Source: Symsagittifera roscoffensis
Lineage: Eukaryota; Xenacoelomorpha; Acoela; Convolutidae
Reading direction: 5' to 3'
Assembly (NCBI RefSeq): GCF_963678635.1
Contig: NC_087064.1
Coordinates: 54,446,338 to 54,510,337 of the forward strand
DNA: 64,000 nt
This document shows, in pieces, positions 37,001-49,000 of this stretch. Position numbers and translations under genes: made by a program. How positions within the stretch are numbered: position 1 is the stretch's first letter; every line of letters begins with the position of its first letter. A model generated the notes under the pieces. It made no database searches, was not told the origin of the DNA, and saw nothing but the letters and a program-made list of their open reading frames with translations.

Positions 37001-40000
37001 CAAGCATTGCTAAGGGCTAGAGGATTAAAAACTCTAACATCAAAAAATGCCCGTTGGCCATGCTGCCAAAAACTCGAAGCAGAAACATCCAGTCTGGCGC
37101 CGTCGTTCAAGTTCCCTCTGACGTTATCGTTGTCATTTCCAATCCAAGGAAATGAGTTTTCACTTGAGAATATAGTTTTTGATCTGAACCATTGGGAGAC
37201 TTCGGTTGTCTACCTTTCCACCGAAGGTTCACTCTGGTCCAACTGAATTTTGATGTTCTTTTACTTTCGATTATTTTCTGTCTCCAGTCACGATTAAGAC
37301 AGCTCTACTCTCGTTCGATTAGGTGTCGGAAATTGCGAACAGCAATTTCCGCTGCTAAATCTGACCACTTTCCCGCGTTTGTAATTCGGTCGTTCTGATC
37401 TTTATTTCCTAATCTTTTCAGTTGTCACTCTTGACTAGGGAAAGGAAGGGGGATTTGACTGTGAACTCGGATGAAATCTGAGTGCACGGAACTTTTTCAC
37501 CATATGGACTATTGTTATCGAATATACTATATCTATTTTTATATCAAAACCTGCATGTCAATTTTCTGACTGGGGTTGAACAAAAGAAACTTAAAAAAAA
37601 GTTTGTGTTGAACTTTTTCTGAACGAAATCCTTTAAAAAAATTGAAATTAAGAAAGCAAAAATTAAAACTGGAGCGCAATTTTTGAAAAATTCGAATAAA
37701 TGCTGGAATCGAAAAATTGATTTCAAAAACGGAAAATTAAAGAACTTGTAATCCTAAAAAAAATTGTAATACCGCAAATTACTTACAAAAACCATTACGA
37801 AAAAAAAATAAGTTACTGCTTGCATCAAAAACATAAACTAAAGTAACCATTTTGCTCCTAAGACATTACTGAAGTCATTACACCTCCGATTATTCAGGTA
37901 CTATTCCTCCGACTAACATTCCACCTTCCATAAAACCTCGATACGATTGAATCTCCTAATTAACCTAATCTTTGAAAGAAACAGAATTAAATCTTTTAAA
38001 TATTTTCAGCGCTCAACAACTTTAATCAAAACACTTGTCAATCAATTGATTATTTACTATATCAGTCCCAGTCATTTCTTAAACTAAAATCAGTGTATTA
38101 CGGACAAAAGGTGAGCCGTAAATTAACCTTTGAAGAGTTTGACTAACTTAACAAAACAGCACTTGAAATTTATTCGTTCCCTTACAACCAAAAGGAAGAC
38201 TCTCGAAAAATCATTAAGGTGATCAATAGTGGATCCCATGCAAACAAAGGCAAAATCAAGTTCGATTCTATATTTTCAGAGCGAAATCAAAAGAATCGAG
38301 TGAGACAAAAAATTTGATTTTGGAATCGAGAATAACAACTCACATAAGAATTAAAACCCTGCCTAATTATACCATTGTTCACTAGTACAGGGGCAGTACT
38401 ACACAAGAAAAAACTTATTTGCTAAAAGGATTTACTGAGCAGAAAATTGGGGAGTATTGTAATACAGGATCAAACAAACTCTGGATCTAATAATGATCAA
38501 ATTCAACCCAGGAATGGTTGTCATATGAGAAATACCGCCAATTTTGAACAACAGTGATGAAAATTTAACAGTTGACGCTTGTAATAGCTCTCTTAACAAA
38601 AGTTACGTAAACATTGAAAAACTTCAATTGCTAAAACTAAGCTCTATGAAGAACGCCATCAAAGATTGAAGCTTTTTAATTCGGGATATGTGTCAGTCGG
38701 TCATATTTGGAAGTTTGACCTTGATTTGGAAGTTTAATCTCGATTTTGGGAAGAAAGTTAATTTTTGAAAAACTTGAATTGACCATGTTAAGCTCAAGTT
38801 TCTCGCGACAAATGAGAATCAGAAGTTAATTATATCAGAAGAGAAAGATGAGAAATGAAGGAAAATTGATATAAATCAGGCTAGAGTAAAATTGCTGTTC
38901 GCATTTTTACTGCAATCAACAACTCGAGTAGAGCTGTCTTGTTCCTGATAGAGAGCAACGCGAAATCTTACGAGAGTATCATCGTTGGTCGAGAGAAAAT
39001 CTTGATTGGGCAGGCAGACGAAGGAAGCTGCCCAATAGTTCAGAAAACTAAAATTACTGATTGAAAATGACTTGTTACAAAAACTTTTTAGAGTTGCTTT
39101 GCTTATATTATTTACCTAATTCTAGAGTCGCATCACTATGCGAGTACTTAATTTGATTTCTCGAGTGCTTTTTATGTGATTAATTTAAGATAAGGCAAGT
39201 TGTAGGTTGATCTATCTAAAATTGATCAAAGGTCCACTGTCCAATAAAAACTAACGGTATACTGGAGCTCCCGACCCTGTTTTTAATGGCTTTCATGTGT
39301 TTTAAGTATTTAGAGACCTAGCTATGGTGACGTGCTTATTTCTAGAGTGGGGGTATTTCGGTTGTGGCCTTTAATCTGTAGCACCACTTTGTTGTCCCAT
39401 GCCCTACGGGAACCGAATTGGCTCCGACTGAATGAGGTATAAAAGCACGAGAGATAGCGTCCCTGACCCTTGAGTCAATGATTATAGGGCCTATTTTTCT
39501 TAATCTCATATGTGACTCAAGTAGACGACCTGTTACAAAAATATACTTTTTAATGATGAGCACGCTGTGCCGTTTCCTCATAATCGCCTCCGCTTTTTTA
39601 GTTTGTGGGTAATCAAATAAACTTCCAAGAGTTATATCGATCACTGGTTTTACTAATAATGCTTCATCAAACTCCATTAACCATTTGCGTAAGCACCCTA
39701 TAAGCGACTAAATATCACCAGTATTTCTAATGATAAACCAAAGGGTTATAATCAACATCAACGACAACCAAATATCAATACGCAGAAATTTCAATGGCAA
39801 GTTTCATTCACATACATACTATTTAAGAAAATGTTCTTCAAAAAGTTTGGCGTTTTTGCCCTTAAACGCAAGGCTTCTGTTTCGTATCTTAACAAGGATC
39901 TTTCTGGTTGCACTACGTGATCTTGATCAAATTGTAGTTCATAGCTATCAAATTAAACGAAGCTATAGAAAAAATTTTCCATGGGTTGTCACAGTTTTCC

Positions 40001-43000
40001 CACATAAGTATTCGTAGTGCCACTTTTGGGCACTTTAGGTTCAAGTTTGGTGCCTCTCAGGCGCACCCGTGTTTTTTTCGTTAAATATCATAATCGTTCT
40101 GTTTTTTTTAAAATCAGAACTGTTATGAACTATTTGTAATATTTTAAAAACAAATTGTAGAAAGCAGGAGGTTTTTATCGCAACCCTGGTCCATTGATAA
40201 AATATAAAACATCACACTGAAGTAGTAGGATTATAGAGATAACATTCAAGTCCTTAATCTTAGCTGTAGAAGCTTAGGCTGGAAGCAACCAGAGCTCAAC
40301 ATTTTCGCAAAAAATAGGAAATAATACTTTTTTTGATTTTTCAGAAACTTGGTTTACTGAGTCAAACGACGAAAAACCGTGGACACTAGACAATTCAAAA
40401 TTTTTCTCTTTTTGATCTGATAGATCCTAAGTTCGAAAGAAACGTTAGAAAGAAGCGGAGTCATGCTGCTCGTACCAATAAGCCTGACCCAAAGCTAAGT
40501 CGAGACCTAAACATGCTAAATAAAAAGAATGGTAGCATCTGGATAGAAAAAAAACTCATCGAACAAAAATGAAAGATCAACATTGCTGAATGCATCATAC
40601 AAACCAAATAAAACAGTAAAATTGAATTTACTGAAGAACTTGCTATGTCCATAGACCTTGCACAATCGTTCAATTCAAATCTGATTTTATAAGGAGGCTT
40701 CAACTTGAATTATTTCAAAGCAGATGAGAAAGCTTCTCTCGACACAATATTCATACCGTATATTTTTGACTTTGCTAAAAAAATCTTACCAAAACATTCA
40801 AAAACTCTAACAGATTATTCAATCACTAATTTCATTTTGCAAGACAAATTTTACTTTTCATTTCTTTTCACTCCCCAGATTAAAACGGATCACTCAGTCA
40901 CAAATTCTTAACTGAGCTCAGGGTGCGTAATCAGATTATCCCCATCAGATGCAAAAAATATGATATGAGCAAAAACTCAGAATTGAAAATTAAGACACAT
41001 TTTTCGAGGAAAAATTGAGAAAACATAAATGACGCAAGAAAATCGAAAAATTGCAGGTTGCATTTCTCTTCTAAAACATTCTTTTGGAGAGTCAATAGCG
41101 AGTCTTACCAAATTGGCAAATATCTTACAAATTTTCAACACTAGATTGTTTCAAAACATTTTTAGAGAGTGAAACAACTCGTTCAGAAAAAAAAATTAAT
41201 TACGGTTTATCACAACAGTTTAATGCAAAAAAAAAACACTCAACCTGAATGCAAAAAAACCTCTAGGATTGTCAGATACTTCAGCATAAACTTTGCAAGA
41301 CGAGTGCATTGAAATTTATACGCACCTTACATTCCTTCTAAATGAATTTTTCATAAACCGTATGTTTCCGGAGCTACTCAAAGTGCGTTTGTCGATTTAT
41401 AAAAAAAAAGACGATCCAGATGACCCAAAAAACCACAGGCCTAAAAAACTGGAGCACTATATAATGTTTTGAAAAACATTTTTATATAAAGAAATAAACG
41501 CTTTCCTACAATCAGTAGCACTCAATATGGGTTTCGAACGTCTTATTCAACCATTGACGATATCTCATACTGTACAGAATCATTTGGAAAAGCTATTGAC
41601 AACAACCAATACGCTGCCTTCTCGTTACTAGATCTATCAATATATTCAATTCTATTGATCATAGATTTGTACAACAAAAACTGAATTTGATAAAACTTTA
41701 GGATGCACAATAACAATGTTCAACATATTAATGAGCAGCCAACAGCAAAAAAACAATTGTGAATAACATCAAATCCTACTCGAACCTCTTTTTTTCAATC
41801 TGTATATAAATAATTTTAATCAGAAATTGTCCAGTTTATGCAAAGTTGACACCAACGACACGCTAATGTTTTGTGAACACCACGATGTAAATATCGCAAT
41901 CGCACTGCAGCAACTGAATCAAAATTGCAAAATTATTTAAGAATTTTTCAAATCCCTCTCTCTTAAACTCAAAGCGAAAAACACTGAACTCCATGTATTC
42001 AGTCAAAAAAATTCACAGGAAAATGAAGAAAAACTTTCAATTAAGTTAGATGAAAATTTAATACGGTGCAAAAGAAGGTTAGATGTCTTGGGGTTGTCGT
42101 AGACTATTTTTTAACCTTCCAAGAAGAAATCAAAATGATTTTGCGAAAAATGGCGTGCGGATTGAAAACATTCTAATCAATCAAAATTGCATTCCTTATT
42201 AAAACAAGATTCTTGCTTAAGACTGGGCTAGTTATAACTCATTTTTATTCTTATTCTTATAAGCAGATTCTGATAAGCAGACGTTCCACAAATCTAACAT
42301 GAAAAAGAAGTAAGTTGGGCTATAAGAACTTGTTGCAATCGCGCAAATCATGACTCATCCTCCGACTTGAAACTGAATTTCAATATAGTGCCAATTTTAG
42401 TGGCGAAACAAAAACAAACTTAAAAGTTCTGAAAGTTACGAGCAAAAAATGAATAAAATTGATGTTTTGGTAGTATGTGATATGATAGCACTTAAGGTAT
42501 CCTAAACATGAGTCTCGTGCCTAGAGAATTCATCTTTCTACAAAAGCATAGAGGCTAGAAAGCATTTAGAGCAAAATACAACTCAATTGACGAAATAATT
42601 GATTGAAATTACACCAGATAGTTTCGAATAAATTCAGGAAAACTTTATTATAACGAAAAGGATAAAATAAAATAACAACAAGCTGATCAGGAAGTATCGA
42701 GGAAAAACTCCCAACAAAGATTTATTAAAATGAGTAAAATCTCGATAAAAAAATCAAAAAAATACTCCTCAACTGGAACTTCCAAAGTTTTTTCGTGTTT
42801 TCTAACAACTCTCAAAGAAGGTCGAAAAAACCTCCAAACATACCTTTTCTATCTGAGTTAATTTAAAAAAACTACCAAAATCAATTTAAGAAAAAGTCAA
42901 ATAAGGTGACGGAATTAAAGCCGTCACTTAATAAGCTGAAAAACAGCCAAAATGTTTCCAGAAGAAAAATCATGAAAAGATGTGCGTCTACCCGCTACAG

Positions 43001-46000
43001 TGCAAGCATTACACAGGAAAAAAAGTACGCTGCATCAGCTGCATATTGATAAAATTAACATTTAAAACTTCTTTCCAAATATTCACCATTCTGTGACTGC
43101 AGTTATTAACGGGAAAACGTCTAGTAGATGGTCGCGAAACCTTAGCTTAACGCAAGGGTACAAAGGAGCAAAAACAAAGTTTTTTGCAAATTGAAAAATA
43201 GAGGTTTTTTCATGATTACAATCATTGAAGTTTTTCAAAGAAACTTCGAGAATATAAAACCAGCGTCTTATCGATCTTTAAAACAAATCTGAAGTTTTAA
43301 GTAAACAAAATTTTGAAAAATAACTAAAAAACTATAAACAAATATCTAGTAGGCTGAAGACAACGGGATTTTTATGCTATGATAGTGAGCACGAGTGGAT
43401 TTTTTTTGTATTGAGTTCAAGGACCAATTCGCAACCTTAATCTGCAGAGTTTAGGTCGACAAGCATAAAGCAGAAAACTTGGAAAACAACACTAACATAG
43501 CACAACATCAGAAATTGTGACAAAACGCGCTAAATTGATATATTTTTATTCAAAGTAAAAAAACCGTCCAGGCAACGGAAACTGAGTGGAAAATAAAACA
43601 CTAAAAGGATGAAAAGTGCTCAAAAAAGCAGAAAATTGCAGTTTGAAAAATTTAGGTTCCGACATAATTCGAATCACAAGTCTTAATCGTCAAATTGTAT
43701 GTATTACTTCTACGCCAGATGCAATGAAAATTAATTGTATTTAATTTAGTTATAATAACCAGAATAAAAAGCAGAATATTGATTTTTTAGAAATTTCTTT
43801 TTTTTTTCAAAAAGAAATTTTACAAAACATTTCATGTTTAAATTTTCTAATTGTACAACGAAGGATTTGGAAGCGTAGTTTTTTTTTGATAACTTCCCTG
43901 TTGCACATCAATTGTTATAAAACCAGCATATTTGGATGAAAAAAAAACATAGGGAAAATAAGCCGACAGAATAACAACTGATCGACCGAAAAAATTCAAA
44001 TATGATAAGATATTAGGGGGCAACTCTTGCCATAAACACAAGGCCTATACAATAAGCATGCTTTTTAAAAACCAATCCTATAAAATAATGGGAATATAAT
44101 ATTTGATTACCAATTGACCACTCTTTGAACAAAATTATTTAAGGGAAAAAATACCTGACTGCAAAACTCTTGCTTATCGCAAGGGGGTTATCACTTTAGT
44201 AGCACCAGTATCTCATTTACTTGAACTGCAAATTTGACACATAGACAAAACTGAGCTTTGCACTTTCTCCGATAGAGAAATGGAAGACTATGATTAAGAA
44301 GGGACACCTTTTCTCCTCTCAGGGATTCGACCCCCTGCCGACCCAAAGGCTCCCCTCTTTGGTACTTTTTAAGAAATTCAATTTTGACCGACCGACCCTA
44401 AAATTTCTCTAAAGGCGCCTTAGGCGCCAATTTATACTAACTTTGAGGGGGAGCGCGCGCCAAAAAAACGCGATTTTTTTGTCAAGCTTTTCCAAAAAGT
44501 GCCCGAAAATTTGGTCTATCTACGGTCTCTATAGAGCTTCAGGAGAGCTCGGAAAGTCAATTTCGTCGACCTGAAAAAAACGTCGATAAAAATTTCGAAA
44601 TTTTTTTAAAAATCCGCCAACCCCCCCCCCCCCCCCCCCCCCCCCACCCCCTCGAGAAAATCCTGGATCCGCCCCTGATTCGAATACTCATAAATGTTTT
44701 TTTTTCAGCGAAATTAATCCGACAAAAATAAGCAGACAGACAAAAATCTAAATTAGCCAAAAAAATTTCAGGTGGCAAAAAACCAGCCGTGACTGAAAAT
44801 GAACTTGCCTGGTTATTTTTCTGGCAATGAAAAAGTTTTTGACCAGGATATTTTTGGCCCGGACGCTGTTTAGCAGCTATTATTTGAGATCATTGGATTG
44901 GGTTTTGATCGGTAAGAATGGAAGTGAAAAGTTCTCGTTTCTTCGTTTTGAGGCCGAACTCTTTCCTTTTTCCCTTCAATGATGTTGCTAAAACCATATC
45001 CGGTCATTCGTACGAAAAATGGTTATCAACCCCTCGGTTCCGGTTTTGCTTAAATCCTTTGTCGTTTTCAGATTGAAGTACTTATTAAAACCTGTTGAAC
45101 GTTCGGTTCTGTAAGCTTTCAGTAAAAGAGGCGCAGCTTCTTTAAAAAATTATTGCCGGTATCAGTGGGTTTTTGGTAACATCCACACGTGGTTTGTTTT
45201 CGAGAGTCTGCAGTGCTGATTTAAATTAACCGGACAAAACGCGTTAAACTTGAAATTTAAAACCCGTTTTTCTCAAATTGGGTTGAGTTTAGGTGAAAAC
45301 TTATGAAGACAAAAACTTTAGCAGAATTAATATGGTGTAATTATTTTGCGAAATTGGGGCCCGAAATTTTACCCCAAAAATGGGTCATTTTGGCTTTTCT
45401 TACTTGATCAAAAATTACGCTGAAATAACCCAGTCGATCACAGACATGATTATACTAAAGTGAGCCCCTTACGTAGCCCAACAAACTTTAAGAAGGGTAT
45501 AATCTCCAAAACCTTGTATAAATTAATTAATTTTTGTTTGATAGACAAAAAAGGTAGTTTTTACTATATAAAATACTAACTTTTTATTTAAAAACAATTT
45601 TTGAACAATTTGCAATTCTTTTTTGAGAATATACCCTTCTTAAAGTTTCTTGAACTACGTAAGGCGCTCTCTTTGATATAATTATGTCTGTGATCGACTG
45701 GGTATTTTTGGCGTAATTTTTGATTAACTAAGAAAAGCCAAACTGACCCATTTTTGGGGTAAATTTCGGGCCCCAATTTCGCAAAATAAATTACACCATA
45801 TTAATTTAGCTAAAGTTTTAAGCAAGTTTTGTCTTCATAAGTTTTCACCTAAACTCAACCCAATTTGAGAAAAACGGGTTTTAAATTTCAAGTTTAACGC
45901 GTTTTGTCCGGTTAATTTAAATCAGCACTGTACTTTTGCAACTAAAAATAAGGTTTTACTCTGTTTATCTAGTTTTTCTAGAGTGAATTGCAGGTGTAGC

Positions 46001-49000
46001 TGCAAAATTTTGCAGCCTCGATGGATGGCGTATCTCCGGTTCTGATTCAGGTTTTTAACTCTCGCAAACTTCGTTTTGTTTTCAACTCTAGTAGTCCAAG
46101 TTATTTTGTTCCTCTCTGTCGCTTTCTAATTAAGGATGGGCTAATTTTTTATTTCTGACCTGTCAAAGTTTTTGTTCGTTTGTTGATTTCATGATCAGGC
46201 AATGTTTTTTCTCAAAAAAAAATCAATTAAAAATTTTTTCCACGGAACACTTGAGCTGCTTAGAAATAAAAGATTTCTACAAGTGAAACTCCAAATTGAC
46301 CAAACACCAAAAAAAAACGAAACATCATCTGCAAGAGTCCGCGTTGAAAACTGGAATTCCATATCTATAGAAATAACACAGGTCACTTCTCGTAAAAGAA
46401 AATTAAACTACTCGCTAACTGAAACTTAAATCAGTACCATTGACAAATTGCTCTGAGGATGCAGAAATTTTACTTCTACCAATTAACTTTTTGTTTTAAC
46501 TTTTCAATATATAGTTAGCTAAAGGATGTCAAGAGCAGTTTATTTCATATAGCTGACTGTCTGATTGTTTGTAAATATCATCATTTTTTGAAATAAATTA
46601 TAAATCAAGAGGTTATATGAAACTACATGTTCTTCTGAAACAAACAAACGTGTTTAATTTTTTTTATAAAATTATAAAACTTAAACACTATTACCGTTCT
46701 GTCAAAAAACTGTTTAAAAACAATTCGTTTTGTTCGGATAAAAGACAATGGCCGAAACACAGTAGGAAAAGAGTCAATGAACTCAAGTACACAGCAAAAA
46801 GCTGACTTGTTTTTTTGAAAATATCTCAATTTTCAATTTTCTGATCAAAAAATAGATTGCTTCAAGGCTCTTTGAATTTCTAAAACCATATTTTGATAGG
46901 CAATATTTCGATAAAATTAACCCAAATTGAGAAAACTGGACCAAAATGTAAAATTTTTGTAATGGTGGGAAATCTGACAATTGTATTCTCTTTTTGAAAT
47001 TAGAAATCGATCAAGTTTCTTACTGACTTTTAAATTTTTGCTGTGCGATGGCAAATGTTGCCTTCTTTCTATCAAAGAAAATAACTGAACTTTTGATCAA
47101 ACCGTGAAATTCAGCCTGAGGAACTTTCAATACTTATACTGAAAAAAATTGCCGCGACCTATATAAACATGGACTCAAAATCACATTTTTTCTCGAATAA
47201 TTGTTAGCAAAAGGTTTTAGAAAATTGGAAAAAGTCTGATTTTTTGCGTATTTGACTTAATCACTTCTGTTAAATCCAACCTGAAAACCCACTTTCCAAA
47301 GTCTGAATAATCCAAAACTGAAAGTTTTTCATAGTTTTAGTTTAATGTCTCAAATATGACGGTTATGAAAAAAATGTGAGAAAAATGGAACACATAATAG
47401 GGATCTGCGTTCAGTACGCGCATCATTACTTATAACATCATCTATCAAATATTTATCAATGCCTTCTATGGTTTGATGTGAACAGGGTTTGACTTGTCTG
47501 AATGCCCATGCAGGTGAGTAGCATTGTGATTAGTATTTTTTCTAAACATATTAGGCTTTTTGCACCAATGAGAAAAAAAACAAGAATGGCCGGTTACTGT
47601 TCTGACCAAGATGTTTTTTTTTCCAATTAGTGGAGTTTTTTCAGAGTGTTGTGATAAAAGTATCTGAAGTAAAACTATAGCTTAGGCATTTTTGACAGAC
47701 ATAGTAACATAGGCAAATTAAACAAAAATTTGTGCAGAAAAATGACTAGAAAAACAAAAAAAGGACTAGAAAAAAAAACGGTTCTCGGCAGCACCTTAAA
47801 TACATTCGCAATAGCATTTTTTTAGACAAAAATTCTGCTTAATGTGCAGTCTACTCTGAAGTAATTTTCAGTTTTGATATTGTAAAGTTCGAGAATTTGG
47901 CTCACTATTACATCTCATTCAAACTATGGTTATAAAAATGTATCATGTGCCTACTGAGCTATCTCCCAAACCCCCCCTCCCACGGGAGAATGTGGGAGAT
48001 TGCTCAATTGATCCACGTACTCAGGGGCGGATCTAGGATTTTCTCGAGGGGGGGCGGATTTTCAAAAAGTGTGTCGAAAATTTTGACGACCTTTTTTTTA
48101 GGTCGACCAAATTGATTTTCCGAGCTCTCCTAAAGCACCAAACAGACGCTGTTTTGGCCAAATTTTTTGCTCCGCAGGCTAATTTTTGAAAAAATGTCAA
48201 AAACACCGTTTGACAAAAAATCAAGTTTTTTTGGCGCGCGCTCCCCCTCAAAGTTAGTATATATTGGCGCCAAAGGCGCCTTTAGAAAAAATTTAGGGTC
48301 GGTAGGCCAAAAATGGATTTCTTAAAAAGTACCAAATGAGGGACCCTTTGGGTCGGCAGGTGGTCGAATCCCTGAGGAAAGAATGTTCGCTCCCCCCCTA
48401 AACCCGCCCCTGCACGTACTACTGGGGCTCTTTTACTGTTTAGAATGAGCCACAGTCCTCGGATAGATTTCTTATCTCTTTTTTCGAGCAGTTTTTTATA
48501 ACACTGAATATCTTAATCTTTCTTGATATCTTAATATCTTAATCTTTCCAGAAGTTTTGTCATGATCCTCTATTGTCTTGATCGCTGAGGAATCTGCCTC
48601 TTTACTGTGCCGTATAGATCGTGCCCTTCAACGTATACGCCGTTATCGTTTTTCACAACAAAGACACTTTTTGTTTTCTTGTTATTGGGTATCCCTGTAT
48701 GCGAACTCTTCTTTCAAACTCGCCTTAGAGAGTGGCTATTCACTTTCTGATCTTACGATCGGTCTTTATAGTGTTCTGGGGGCGCACGGAAACTCAATTT
48801 GGTCGACCTAAAAAAAATAGTCCACAAGATTTTCAATTTTTTTTTTGAAAATCCGCCCCCCTCCCCCTCGAGAAAATCCTAGATCCGCCCCTGGTGTGAA
48901 CTATAATTTACTTGTGAACTACAGGAATCATTTTAATTTCCCAAAACTGCTCGCTTGGAAATTTTTTTGAACTTTTTCCACGTCAACCATGGTCATTTTC

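Noticed and set aside
44557-44778. 73-residue minus ORF with a Gly run
   Set aside because: It is the poly-C tract and hAT-type MITE end read in one frame.
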